The position numbers were made by a program, and so were the translations under genes. DNA of 64,000 nt from Candidatus Paraburkholderia kirkii. GTDB taxonomy: Bacteria; Pseudomonadota; Gammaproteobacteria; Burkholderiales; Burkholderiaceae. Of this stretch, positions 40,084 through 51,806 are shown in pieces. The notes under the pieces were generated by a model. The model saw only the letters and a list, made by a program, of their open reading frames with translations, was not told the DNA's origin and did no database searches. The stretch lies in assembly GCA_001189345.1 (NCBI GenBank), contig LFKV01000007.1, positions 1 to 64,000 on the forward strand, read 5' to 3'. Within the stretch, counting starts at the first letter, position 1, and each line of letters opens with the position of its first letter.

Positions 40084-41741
40084 ATGAATGAGAACGACCA
40101 TCCGCAGCACGACCTTCCTTCCGGCAACGACACGCCAGCCGGCGATGCACCCGCCGACCCCGCACGGCGGCGGCTGCTCGCGGCCGGCGTAGCGGGCGTC
40201 GGTATCACCGGCCTGTCGCTCAGCGGATGCAATCTGTTCGAACAAAAGCCGACCACGCCGAAGACGGCGGCCGATCTCGCGCTGGACCGCACGCTCGCGG
40301 CACAGGTGCGGCAGATCGTCGTGATCTACGCGGAGAATCGCAGTTTCACGAATCTCTACGGCGACTATCCGGGCGTGCAATATCCGCTCTCGGCCGTGCC
40401 GGCGTCGCATTACACGCAACTCGACCGCGACGGCGTCACGCCGATGCCCGCGCTGCCGAAGATCTGGGGGCGGTCTCGTGCCGCAGGCGCAGGAAGTCGA
40501 CGGCAAGCGCTATGCGATCACCGAGCAGCAGATCGCCGGTCTGAGCAACGCGCCCTTCCGGATCATGGACGCGCATGGCACGCCGCTGCCCAATTCCGTC
40601 ATCACGCGGGACCTCGTGCATCGCTTCTACCAGAACCAGATGCAGATCGCCGCCGGACGCAACAACCAGTTCGCGGCGTGGGGCGACTCCGGCGGCCTCG
40701 TGATGGGCCATTACCGGAACTCGCCGGACACACTCAGGCTCTGGGGCCTCGCACAGCAGTACACGCTCTGCGACAACTTCTTCATGTCGGCATTCGGCGG
40801 GTCGTGGCTGAACCACATCTTCCTGATCTCCGCTCCGCGCAGGCGCCCTTCTATCCGGACGCGAAGAACGGCCCGGCGGCGAAGCTGCTGGCGGGCGTCG
40901 AAGGCGACGACCCCACGGGCGCGCGCCTGAAGTTCGCACCGGACTCGCCCAAGTCCGCGCTCGAAGGCCCGCCGAAATTCGTGCGCGACGGTGCGCTCAC
41001 GGCCGACGGCTACGCCGTCAACACGATGTTCCCGCCCTATCAGCCGAGCAACGTGCCGCCGGCGCCGGGCGGCGATCCTCGTCATGCGGACAGATCGAAC
41101 GCACTCGTCCTGCCGCCCCAGACCTATGCCACCATCGGCGATCGCCTCTTGGCGAAGAACATCGACTGGGCGTGGTATAGCGGCGCCTGGCAATACGCGC
41201 TGGAGCATCGCGATACCGGCGCAGTGCCGGATTTTCAGTATCACCACCAGCCGTTCAACTACTTCGCGAACTACGCGCCAGGCACGGCCGCGCGCGCCCG
41301 GCATCTGCGCGATGCCGGCCTGGGCGACGACCCCTCCACGAACAAGCTGCTCGCGGACATCGACGCGGGCCGCCTGCCCGCCGTCACGTTCTACAAGCCG
41401 CAGGGCAATCTCAACATGCATGCGGGATACGCGGACGTCGCCTCGGGCGACCGCCATATCTCGAACGTGATCGAGCACATCCGGCGCGGGCCGCAGTGGG
41501 CGAATACCGTGGTGATCGTCACGGTCGACGAGAACGGCGGCTGGTGGGATCACGTCTCGCCGCCGAAGGGCGACCGCTGGGGCCGGGCTCGCGCATTCCC
41601 GTGCTGGTGATTTCGCCCTTCGCGAAGAAGGGCTACGTCGATCACACCGTGTACGACACGAACTCGATCCTGCGCTTCATCTCGCGCGTGCACGATCTCG
41701 CGCCGCTCGGCGATCTCACGAAATCGCTGGATCTGGCGTGA
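40084..41741 (+). pseudogene. AcpA/phospholipase C-type phosphoesterase, frameshifted
   Basis: A periplasmic phosphatase of the phosphoesterase family. A Tat-like signal (PARRRLLAAGVAGVGITGLS) ends at a lipobox SGC. VIYAENRSFTNLYGDYPGVQ is the metal-site motif. Frame changes occur near 40468 (after PKIWG), near 40840 (after IFLISA) and near 41585 (after GDRWG). QAQEVDGKRYAITEQQIAGL, LNHIFLI, VTFYKPQGNLNMHAGY, VTVDENGGWWDHVSPP and VLVISPFAKKGYVDHTVYD are all recognisable. Three frameshifts leave only fragments. Confidence 0.88.
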
Positions 41742-41768
41742 CGGCTGGTCGAGCGAGGCCCGGTTCGC

Positions 41769-42075
41769 CTAGCCGCGCTCGAGCCAGGCGCGCGCGGATA
41801 TTTCGACTAGATAGCCGTAGTGCAAGGCGCCGACCGGCACGACTGCGCGCGCCGGCTTCCACGCGCCGAAATGACGCGCGTAGATTTCGTTGAACGCCTT
41901 CCAGTGCTCGACGCCGACGAGATACACCGTCACTTCGATGCAGTTCGAGAGACTTGCGCCGGCGGCTTCCAGCACCGTGCGCAGATTGGAGAGCGTCTGT
42001 TCGGCCTGCTCTTCTAACGGCAGCCCACCCGTGTGCGTGCCGTCCGGGCGCGTTGATGGTTTCGATCGTTGGCAT
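41769..42075 (-). pseudogene. RidA family protein, frameshifted
   Basis: RidA-type enamine/imine deaminases detoxify 2-aminoacrylate. The start MPTIETINAPGRHAHG is separated by small indels near 42030-42045 from TVLEAAGASLSNCIEVTVYL, WKAFNEIYARHFGAWKPARA and VVPVGALHYGYLVEISARAW in another frame. The Arg of the RidA active site (PARAVV) is preserved. The protein would have been about 110 residues. It lies between two other pseudogenes and is probably non-functional. Confidence 0.8.
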
Positions 42076-42134
42076 GGTCGGTCGGTGGTTGGGTGGTCAG
42101 GTGGCTGGATGGTCGGGAATCGGAGCCGTGCTCG

Positions 42135-43012
42135 TCAGAGCGCAAGCCGGCCGGCGAGGAAGTCGAGAAAAGCGCGCGAGCGGGCGGCCATCGACGCGCT
42201 CTGGTAGTACACCGCGTTGATCGGCTGACGGACGTCTTCGAGGATGTCGTCGAGAATCGTGCGCAGTCGGCCCGCGCGCACGTCCGCGGCGCTCATGAAG
42301 TCGGCGAGGCAGGCGATGCCGCCGCCGTCGAGCGCCAGTTGCCGGATCGTCTTGCCGCTCGAAGCCGAAACCGCCGGGCGAATCGTCACGAACGATGCGG
42401 CGCGCCCGTCGCGAGTGTCTGAGACTTTCGGGCGCGGTGAAACCGCTCAGCCGTGCGCGCATGAGTTCGTCGATATCGCGCGGCTCGCCGTGTTCCGCAA
42501 GATAGGCCGGGCTTGCGAGCACGCGCAGACGGCTGGTGCCGAGCGCGCGCATGCAGCGTGGAATCCTGCAAGGCGCCGATGCGGATCGCGATATCCACGC
42601 GCTGCTCCAGAAGATCCACGATGCGCTCGTTGCTCGTCAGTTCGAGCGTAATCTCCGGATAAAGCGCCGCGAACGCGTTCACGTGCGGCACGACGCGCAG
42701 CACGAAGGGCGACGCCGCGTCCACGCGCAGCCGCCCGGCGGGCCGCTCCCGGTGACGCGCCATGGCTTCTTCCGCGTCCTCCATCGCCGCGAGGATCGCC
42801 CGGGCGCGTGCGAGAAAGAGTTCGCCCTCGTCGGTGAGCTGCAGACGGCGCGTCGTGCGCCGCACGAGCGTAGCGTCCAGCTTCCTTTCCAGGCGCGTGA
42901 GCGTACGGCTCACGCCCGACACCGTCTGCTGGAGCGCCTCGGCCACCGCCGTCATCGAACCGCTGTCGATCACGGTGACGAAAATGAGCAATTCGTCGGT
43001 GTTCGTCTTCAA
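42135..43012 (-). pseudogene. LysR family transcriptional regulator, frameshifted
   Basis: The N-terminal winged HTH is complete: FVTVIDSGSMTAVAEALQQT, VSGVSRTLTRLERKLDATLV. The effector domain begins with GRLRVDAASPFVLRVVPHVN and ITLELTSNERIVDLLEQRVD. It loses frame near 42547 (after TLHARA). LGTSRLRVLASPAYLAEHGE continues in a second frame, and DGGGIACLADFMSAADVRAG in a third (change near 42410). It is divergent from the epimerase gene, which may have been its target. The HTH alone might still be made. Confidence 0.88.
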
Positions 43013-43119
43013 ATTCTTGATTCCGAGTCAAGATTCATTTGAGACTAACACCGTTTTTGCGAAAGTCGAAGCGGACCATACTGTGCTCGTCGAGTCTGAA
43101 CATTCAATGGAGCATCAAT

Positions 43120-43988
43120 ATGATCATCACGGGCGCGGGCGGCTTCATCGGCGGGTCGATCGCCGCGGGACTCGCGCGCGACGGCCATCGCGTGCGCGGA
43201 CTCATCCGCCGTGCGGAGCAGAGCGACGATCTGAAACGCCTGGGCATCGAGCCGGTCATCGGCAGCCTGGACGATGCCGCGTTGGTCGCCGCCGAAGCCC
43301 GCGCGGCCGATGCGGTCATCAACGCAACCAGCAGCGATCATCGCGGCGCGCTCGAAGCGCTGATCGGCGCGCTCGAAGGCTCGAACAAGCCGCTGCTGCA
43401 TACGAGCGGATCGAGCATCGTGGGCGACACGTCGGGCGGCGAGGCATCGGACAAGATCTACACGGAGGACGATCTCTGCCCGAGCCGACACCCGACAAGG
43501 CGCCGCGCGTCGCGATCGACAAGCTCGTGCTCGACGCCGTGCTCTGCAACACGCCGATCTACGGTCACGGCACGGTGCCGCATACCGCGAGCGTGCAACT
43601 GCCGCGGCTGGAACGTCAAGCGCGCAAGAGCGGCATCGTGCGGCACGTGGGACGGGGGTTGAACATCTGGTCGAACGTGCATATCGACGACGTCGTCAAT
43701 ATCTATCGCCTCGCGCTCGATAAACCGCCTGCGGGCACGTTCTATTTCGTCGAGAGCGGCGAAGCGCAGTTCCGCGACATAATCGCCGCGATGGCGAAGA
43801 CGCTCCACCTGCGCGGACCGGAAGACTGGCCACTCGAGGATGCGATCAAGGAATGGGGTTACGAGATGGCGTCGTACGGTCTCGGCTCGAACAGCCGCGT
43901 GCGGAGCAAGCGCACGCGCGAAATCCTCGGCTGGCGGCCGTCGCGCACCTCGGTCATCGAATGGATCGAGAAAGACCTGATCGCCTGA
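43120..43988 (+). pseudogene. NAD-dependent epimerase/dehydratase family protein, frameshifted
   Basis: An extended SDR-type protein with MIITGAGGFIGGSIAAGLAR as nucleotide-binding motif and LLHTSGSSIVGDTSGGEASD. After IYTEDDL the frame changes near 43478. PTPDKAPRVAIDKLVLDAVL, RGLNIWSNVHIDDVVNIYRL and FYFVESGEAQFRDIIAAMAK follow to the end. Segment lengths suggest a short deletion around PIYGHGTVPHTAS. GGAG lies eight bases before the ATG. It is probably inactive, with unknown substrate. Confidence 0.85.
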
Positions 43989-43995
43989 CCGCAAA

Positions 43996-44032
43996 CGGCG
44001 CGGCAAACTGGCTTGACCAATTTGCCGCGCCG
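43996..44032. terminator. Strong hairpin between convergent genes
   Basis: CGGCGCGGCAAA (43996-44007) pairs perfectly over 12 bp with TTTGCCGCGCCG (44021-44032). It lies eight bases after the epimerase stop and 15 before the end of the convergent dehydrogenase gene. Confidence 0.75.
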
Positions 44033-44046
44033 GTGCGTCCGGGAGC

Positions 44047-45154
44047 TTACCTGAGCGCGCGCGAACTTCTCGATCGCCGCTTCCGGCATCCCCGATTTGG
44101 CCGCCGAATCGCGAATCTGCATCCATGTCGTCGGATCGATCGCGATGCCGTTGGCCGTGCGTTCGGCGCGGCGCGCTTCTTCTGGCTCGCCCGGCGCGTG
44201 GATCGCGTCGACGCCCTCCGCGCGCGGCGAAGCCTTCATTCATTCGAGGAACGCTTCGGCTTCCGCCTGCGCCGCGGGCGCGTCGAACGCGTTCGGATCG
44301 ACGATCACCGAGGTCATGCAGTTGATGATCGCGCTCGACTTCTCCAGCGTGCTTTCGTGCGTCGTGTAGCCGCCCGACAGCGCCCCGCCGAAGATCTCGC
44401 ACAGCGCGGCAAGTCCCGAAGCCCTTGTGCAGGCCGAACGCCGTGAGCGAGCCGAACGGCTCCTCGTGCATGACCTTCGGCTCGATGGTCGGCTTGCCTT
44501 CGTGATCGAGCAGCATGCCCGGCGCGACCTTCACGCCCTTGTTGTACGCGACCCGCGTCTTGCCGTACGCGATGCCGGCCGTCGCGAAGTCGAGCACCAG
44601 CGGGCTCTTGCCTTCGCGTGGGTATGCCGCGCAGAACGGATTGGTGCCGAAACGCCGGTCGATGCCGCCGAACGGCGCCACCAGCGGATCGCCCGCCACG
44701 TTCACGAAGTGGAACGATACCAGCCCCGCCTTCGCGCACTGCTCCGCCCAATGGCCGATGCGCCCGATGTGATGCGCGTTGCGCAGGCCGACCGCGCACA
44801 CGCCGAGCTTTTTCGCGCGCTCGACGCCGTGCTCTATCGCCTCGTAGGCAACCACCTCGAAGCCCTTGCGGCCGTCGACTGTCACAGCACCGCGCCCGCG
44901 TCGCGCACGATCTCGGCGTGCGTGTTGAGCTTCAGCTGCCCCTCGCCGAGCGAGGCGACGTAACGCGGGATCATCTCGACGCCGTGCGAATCGTGGCCCG
45001 ACAGATTCGACATCACGAGATGATCCGCGACCAGTTCCACCTCGCGCGGCGCGCTGCCGGCGTGTTCCCAGATCGCGCGAACGTACGCGTGCAGCGTGTC
45101 GGCGGCGATGCGCCGCTCGGTTGTGGAAGGGGTGGGCGTTGGGGATGCATTCAT
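44047..45154 (-). pseudogene. Ldh2-type malate/L-lactate (ureidoglycolate/sulfolactate) dehydrogenase, frameshifted
   Basis: NAD(P)-dependent dehydrogenase of the Ldh_2 family, unrelated to the Rossmann LDHs. DHLVMSNLSGHDSHGVEMIP is the family signature. The frame breaks at AGAVL near 44880, then TVDGRKGFEVV, AVGLRNAHHIGRIGHWAEQC, VAPFGGIDRRFGTNPFCAAY and VLDFATAGIAYGKTRVA continue. Another break near 44418 (after GLHKGF) splits off FGGALSGGYTTHE-like and ANGIAIDPTTWMQIRDSAAK. A final shift near 44060 restores ALR and the stop. At least three lesions. Confidence 0.85.
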
Positions 45155-45228
45155 TGCGACACTCGTCTCCTGGTTGATGGCTCGCGCGTTCGTTTTTTTT
45201 TTCGAGACGCGCGCGAGTCTATCACTTT

Positions 45229-45246
45229 ACAGACGATACAGACGAT
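45229..45246. repeat. 9-bp tandem duplication, intergenic
   Basis: ACAGACGAT is repeated twice between two minus-strand pseudogenes. It has no coding effect, but is the same kind of event as the duplications seen inside genes. Confidence 0.6.
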
Positions 45247-45293
45247 CAACTGGCCTTACCAGTTTGTTTTTACAAAATCGCTGAAAACGGGCG

Positions 45294-45317
45294 AAAAAAA
45301 GCCCGGACGAGCCGGGC
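45294..45317 (-). terminator. Rho-independent terminator of the M20 peptidase gene
   Basis: Read on the minus strand, GCCCGG pairs with CCGGGC around a five-base loop and is followed by seven T (the A-run at 45294-45300). It lies 29 bases after the peptidase stop codon. Confidence 0.85.
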
Positions 45318-45345
45318 TTCCGGATTCCGGTCTGCATGCGCTCGC

Positions 45346-46792
<1,447 letters not shown>

Positions 46793-46888
46793 GAGCGTGA
46801 TTCCATTCGAGCAAACTTCCATCATAGACGGGATTTGTCCTCCGATCGCGCGTGCGCGCCGCCCACGCGCGATCGGCATGATTTTTCT

Positions 46889-49399
46889 TCAACGTCGGGT
46901 CGGGGCGCCTGCCTCGTCGTGCGTGCCCGACACGACGACGGGCGTCACCGCCGGGTCCGAATCGATCGCCTCGTCCGTGAACGGAAAGCGCGCCCAGCGC
47001 TTCGCCGCGAACGCGCGGGTCGCGTCGGCGGAATGCGGCGACGCGGGATCGTCCGATTCGGAATGCGAGAGCATCGTGTCAGCCTCCACGCCGCTCGCGC
47101 CGAACGTGACCACCTGCACGTAGCTGTCGCCCTGGCCGCTCACGTCCATCGGGTAGCCCTTCGCATCGAGCGGGCGTCGCGCGCAGACGATCGTGAAGTA
47201 GCCCTCCTCGTCGCAGCCGCCGTACAGGGGCACGCGCGTGCCGCCGCGCTCCGTGTAGAGGATGTCGCCGCGCCGCGAATCGAGTGCGAAGCCGTTGAGT
47301 CTGAGGGCGAGGGCCGCGCCGCCGAGCGCCTGACGCAGATCCTGCAGCACGGCTGGATTGTCGACGTTGAAACCGGACGGCGTCGCGAGCGGCTTGCCCG
47401 GATCGAAGCCCGACTCGTACAGCCGCTCCGGTGCGATCCGCGTCACGCGCGCCCAGAACTCGTCCCACAGGTTCGCGCCGCGCGCGTCGGTATTCCGCGG
47501 TGCCGTTCCATTGACGCAGGACCTCGCATGCGTCGTGCAGCGCGGAAAGCGCATCGTTGACGGTGCAGATCGCGTCGAGCAGCAGCTTGCGGAACAGCCG
47601 CTCGGACATCGAGCCGGTCTCCAGCACGGCAGATTCGAGCGCCTCGCGCGTGACGCCGCCGCGTTCGCGCTGCAGCCGCGCGGCGAGCAGGTGGCCGTAG
47701 CGCGTGCGCAGCGACTGCTCGGCGCGCGTCGCGCCCGCGATGCGCGGATAGCCCGACATCGGCGCGTTCGCGTTGGTGAGCCAGTAGCTGTCGTTGAAAT
47801 TGCCGACGTAATCGCCGCGCACCGTGCTCGGCAACTGATCGACGGGCAGCGCGCCCGGCTGCACGCTCGCCGGATCCACGCGCCACGCGCACGCGCTCTT
47901 CGAGCCGTCGAGAAACGGCGCGCCGGGGACGCGGGCCGCGAACGCGCGGCCGGCCGGCGTCGTGCACGAATCCGCGAGCGCATCGGGCACGTTCGGAATC
48001 GGGCCGATATCCGCGAACCAGACGCGCTCGTCGCCGCGACCGATCGCGAAGGCGTTCGTCCAGGGCATGCCGCGTAGCGTCTCTGGATCGCCATGAAGTC
48101 GACGAGCGAGTGCGCCTGGTTCCACGCGAAGAAGTTCTGGAACGCGCGCGTGTTGTCGAGGTTCACGTCGGCGAGCGCATAGGCGCGCTGCGCGCTCCAG
48201 CCGAGGCCCTGCGCCAGCGCGGAAAGATCGACGACCGGCCCGAAGCGCGTGCGGTAGAGCGTGCGCGACACGGACTCGAAAGTGCCGTCGGCGCGGCGCG
48301 CGCACGGTGAGCGGCACCGACGTTATCGCCTCGCTCTGGCCGTCGACGAGATAGCGTGTCGGATCGGCGGGATCGAGCGCGAGCTGGAAGATGCCGAAGC
48401 ACCGCGCGCTCGACACCGTATGCGTCCACGCAATGTTCTCGTTGTTCTCGTTGAAACCGAGCACGATCAGCGGCACGCCGAGAAACGACACGCCCGCGAC
48501 GTTCACCTGCCCGGGTATCGTCAATTGCGCCTGATAGAAGCGGTCGGGGCCGCGCCAGAACCAGTGCGGGTTGCCGAACAGGATGCTGCGCCGGTCGCGC
48601 GTGATCGGCGCGCTGAACGCGAGCGCGTTGCTGCCGATGCCGGGATTCCCGCCGATGGGAAAGCGCAGCGTGTCGAGCGCCGTCTGCGCTGCTTCGGTCG
48701 CGGCGGGCGCGGGCGACTCGCTACCGCCGCGCGGCGCCGGCGCGGCGGGCTTCGGCGGATGCGCGGTCGCGATCGGCGTCACGAAGCGCGCCGAGCCGCC
48801 CGCGAGATTGGCCGCGATCAGCGGAGATAGATATCGTCCGCACCGATCCTGCCGACCCACGGCTTGCCCCGGCACGCCGCATGCGCGTTCGGGAAGCTGC
48901 CCGCGTCGAGGTCGGCAAGATAGCGGTTGTAGCCGTTCGCGAAGCCATCGATCAGACTGCGCAGCTCGGCGGGCTGCGCCGAGCGGTAGCGCGTGACGGC
49001 TGCCTGATCGCCGACCATCCGGAAGAAGAAGTCCGCGTCGATGTTGCGCGGCTGGCCGAAGGTCGCGGCGGCGGGCGGACGCGCGTCCGCGCCGAAGTAC
49101 TCGGAACGCTCGCCGCGATACGTGACGAAGGCATCGGCGAGCGTGCACAGGTTGTCCTCCGCCTGCGCATAGCCGAACCCGAAGCCGAGGCTGCCCCAGT
49201 CGGCCGCGCGAATATGCGGAATGCCGTCGCGCGTGCGGCAGATTTCGGCGCTCCAGGCGGTCTGCGCGCCCGGGCCGGCCTGAGATGCCGCCGCGCCCGT
49301 CTGGCCGGCTCTGCCCGAAGTGTCCGGCGGTACGACGCAACCGGCCAGCAAGGCGCTCGCAAGCACCCCGGAGATCGCAAAGCAGACGGAATGGTTCAT
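46889..49399 (-). pseudogene. Penicillin acylase family (acylase PvdQ/QuiP-like), frameshifted
   Basis: An Ntn-hydrolase precursor that would be secreted and self-processed; relatives cleave acyl-homoserine lactones, penicillins or siderophore precursors. The lipoprotein signal is MNHSVCFAISGVLASALLAG-C. GIPHIRAADWGSLGFGFGYA follows. After a change near 48830 the catalytic Ser follows Gly in NPGIGSNALAFSAP, with GPDRFYQAQLTIPG and WTHTVSSARCFGIFQL. Further changes near 48300, 48075 and 47495 separate ADVNLDNTRAFQNFFAWNQA, VRGDYVGNFNDSYWLTNANA and GFNVDNPAVLQDLRQALGG. Substrate unknown. Confidence 0.9.
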
Positions 49400-49528
49400 C
49401 GATAACGTCCTTCAGTCCGATCGACGTGATGACGGGCCGAACACGTCCCCGCGCGCAGTATCGCATCGCGCGCGGCCCACGCCCACCAAAATCTGGCCGC
49501 TCGCCTCGGCGCGGCGAGCCGCTGCACA

Positions 49529-49762
49529 ATGACCCGCAAAGAACGTTTCGATTCCATGAACCCGTCCTACGACAATGCCGACGTCCCCGCGGAGGATCCG
49601 CGCCCCACGCGGCCTGAGCGCCCCTTGCCGGAAGACTGCTGCCAGAGCGGCTGCAACCCGTGCGTCTTCGATCTGTACCAGGAAGCGCTCGAACGCTACG
49701 AGGCGGCGTTGTGCGCGTGGGAAGCGCGGCATGCGCAGCCGCCGGACAAGCGCGCCCACTGA
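49529..49762 (+). CDS. Oxidoreductase-like domain small protein
   Basis: A 77-residue protein with RPERPLPEDCCQSGCNPCVF and DLYQEALERYEAAL, matching the N-terminal oxidoreductase-like domain (C-C-x-x-x-C-x-x-C cluster). Such proteins are common in beta-proteobacteria and have no known role; the Cys cluster suggests metal or Fe-S binding. A start at 49556 (MNPSYDN) is also possible. Intact. Confidence 0.8.
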   Translation: MTRKERFDSMNPSYDNADVPAEDPRPTRPERPLPEDCCQSGCNPCVFDLYQEALERYEAALCAWEARHAQPPDKRAH

Positions 49763-49907
49763 GCTTCACGCGCCGCCGATTCGAGCAAGGAAACGCGCCC
49801 GGCGCTATGCTTGTGTCCCCCGTCCCCGTCGGCCGGATCGGGCGCGTCGGCGCTCGCTCCGGTCTCGTGAAAAGCGGTCGAAAACAAACCTCAAGGAGCG
49901 CAAACCC

Positions 49908-50417
49908 ATGTCCCTCACGATGTATCGCGCGTCGATTCCGGTCTTCATCCGCGGACTCGAAGTGTGCGCGGATCTGCTCAGGAAAGGCGCCGCCTTCGCC
50001 GATGAAAAAGGCCTGTCCTACACCGACGTGATCAACGCGCGCCTCGCGCCCGACATGCTACCGCTCGCCGCGCAGATCCAGCGCGCGAGCGACACCGCGA
50101 AGCTTTCGGCCGCCCGTCTCTCGGGCGTCGAAGCGCCGCGCTTCGAGGACGACGAGGACAGCTTCCCGTCGCTGCAGGCGCGCATCGAAAAGACGATCGC
50201 GTTTCTGAAGAGCATCGACCCGGCATCGCTCGCCGACAGCGAAACGCGCACGGTCACGCTGAAGTTTCCGGACTTCTCGCCGTCGTTCCCGGGCGTCGAT
50301 TATCTGTTCGGCTTCGGGCTGCCGAACTTCTATTTCCATGTCGTCACGACGCACGACATCCTGCGCCATCTCGGCGCGCCGATCGGCAAGCGGGATTATC
50401 TCGGTCCGCTCAAATGA
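49908..50417 (+). CDS. DUF1993 family protein
   Basis: An intact protein of 169 residues. MTMYRASIPVFIRGLEVC-like start (MSLTMYRASIPVFIRGLEV), INARLAPDMLPLAAQIQRAS, KTIAFLKSI and YLFGFGLPNFYFHVVTTHDI are features of the DUF1993 family, a DinB-like helical bundle of unknown function. AAGGAG lies nine bases before the ATG. It is alone between a small Cys-rich protein and acvB. Confidence 0.9.
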   Translation: MSLTMYRASIPVFIRGLEVCADLLRKGAAFADEKGLSYTDVINARLAPDMLPLAAQIQRASDTAKLSAARLSGVEAPRFEDDEDSFPSLQARIEKTIAFLKSIDPASLADSETRTVTLKFPDFSPSFPGVDYLFGFGLPNFYFHVVTTHDILRHLGAPIGKRDYLGPLK

Positions 50418-50504
50418 GCCTGGGGAATTCAGCGGAAGCTTATGCCGGACTCCGTCAGGAAGTCCGGCCAGGTGGCCCAGGGGTGGCCCGTCGATGTGCT
50501 CTCG

Positions 50505-51806
50505 TCAGCCCTGCCGCGCCGTGATCTGCTTGCGCCAGCCGGCGAGAATGCGGAGCGCGAGCGCATCGTAGTCGCCGCCGAAGTGATGGTCGCCGGGCAG
50601 CTTCACCACTTCGATGCCCGTCTTCGTGAGCGCCGGGCACAGCGTGTCTTCCTCCTTCTCGCCGTAGATGCATTGCACCATCGACGGCGGCAGCCTGTCG
50701 AGTTCCGGCCGCACCTTGAGCGCCTTGTCGCTCGCCGGCATGCCGAGCCAACCCGTCACGCGGATCTGGAAATCGGCGGCGGGCGAGAAGCCCATCAGCG
50801 AGATGTACGACACCTGCGCGCGCACCGCGTCCGGCAGACGGTTGTATGCGAACGGCATCGCGTCCGCGCCGAACGAGTAGCCGACGAGCGCCACATGGCT
50901 CGTATGCCAGCGCGCTTCATACGTGCGGATCACGCGGGCGAGATCGTCGGCGGTTCGCTGCGGCGTTTTCTCGCCCCAGAAGTAGCGCAGAGAATCGATG
51001 CCGACCACCGAGACGCCGTCGCGCTGCAGCGCGAGCGCCATCGTCTTGTCGAGATCGCGCCAGCCGCCGTCGCCGGAAATGACGATCGCGAGGAGGTTGG
51101 TCGGCTGCGCGGCGCGCAGTTCGATCAGCGGGAGATCGGAAACGTCGCTCTCCGTCGCGGGGCCGGCCTTCTTCAGATGCGGCGACGTCATCGCGACGAG
51201 CGCGTCGGCCTTCGAGCGGCCCGGCTGCATCGCGGCGCGCCCGATGAAGCCCGGCAAGCCCTTGGCGTGGATGATAGTCGGATCCGGCGGGCACGGATCG
51301 AAGCGCGCGTCGAGCTGCGCACCGGGCGCGAGCGACACGGCACCCGCGACAGTGTTGTCGGGCGCTTGGCCGAGCGAGCGTTCCGCGAGGGTCGCGCCCT
51401 GCCCCGCGCCGACGAGGATCGGCGAGAAATACTGATTCGTCTGCACGGTGCGTTCGAGCTGATGGCTCATGTTCTCTGCGTCGCCGACGAGGTTGTGGCA
51501 CGACTTCTCGCTCTTGTCCGCCGCGAGCCGCGCAGCATAGCGCGCCGTGTCCACGCCGACCACCATCGCGCCCCTGGCGGCGAGCGCATCGGCCGCCTGC
51601 TGGTCGGCCGGGGTCCAGCCACCCTTCTCGGAGAACAGCACGACGAAGCCGGTCATGTCGCCGGCGGGCTTCGTGAGCGCCACCTGACCGTAACGGCCGC
51701 CGGCGATCGACTCGGCGACGTGCGCCATACCAGCCATGCCAAACAGCGAAATACCGCAGACCGCTGCCGCTACCCGCGCCGCCGCTTTCTTGCCAGAGAA
51801 TGTCAT
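50505..51806 (-). CDS. AcvB/VirJ family periplasmic protein (probable aminoacyl-phospholipid hydrolase)
   Basis: Partner of MprF: in Agrobacterium and Rhizobium AcvB-type proteins hydrolyse lysyl-phosphatidylglycerol made by the MprF/LpiA synthase. A signal peptide (AAAVCGISLFGMAGMAHVAE) directs it to the periplasm. The first half has the VirJ-like part GFVVLFSEKGGW and SPILVGAGQGATLAERSL. The second half has a serine-hydrolase fold: ISGDGGWRDLD, LVGYSFGADAMPFAYN (nucleophile Ser) and LPGDHHFGGDY (His). The start ATG overlaps the mprF stop (ATGA). Intact, 433 residues. Confidence 0.9.
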   Translation of the reverse strand: MTFSGKKAAARVAAAVCGISLFGMAGMAHVAESIAGGRYGQVALTKPAGDMTGFVVLFSEKGGWTPADQQAADALAARGAMVVGVDTARYAARLAADKSEKSCHNLVGDAENMSHQLERTVQTNQYFSPILVGAGQGATLAERSLGQAPDNTVAGAVSLAPGAQLDARFDPCPPDPTIIHAKGLPGFIGRAAMQPGRSKADALVAMTSPHLKKAGPATESDVSDLPLIELRAAQPTNLLAIVISGDGGWRDLDKTMALALQRDGVSVVGIDSLRYFWGEKTPQRTADDLARVIRTYEARWHTSHVALVGYSFGADAMPFAYNRLPDAVRAQVSYISLMGFSPAADFQIRVTGWLGMPASDKALKVRPELDRLPPSMVQCIYGEKEEDTLCPALTKTGIEVVKLPGDHHFGGDYDALALRILAGWRKQITARQG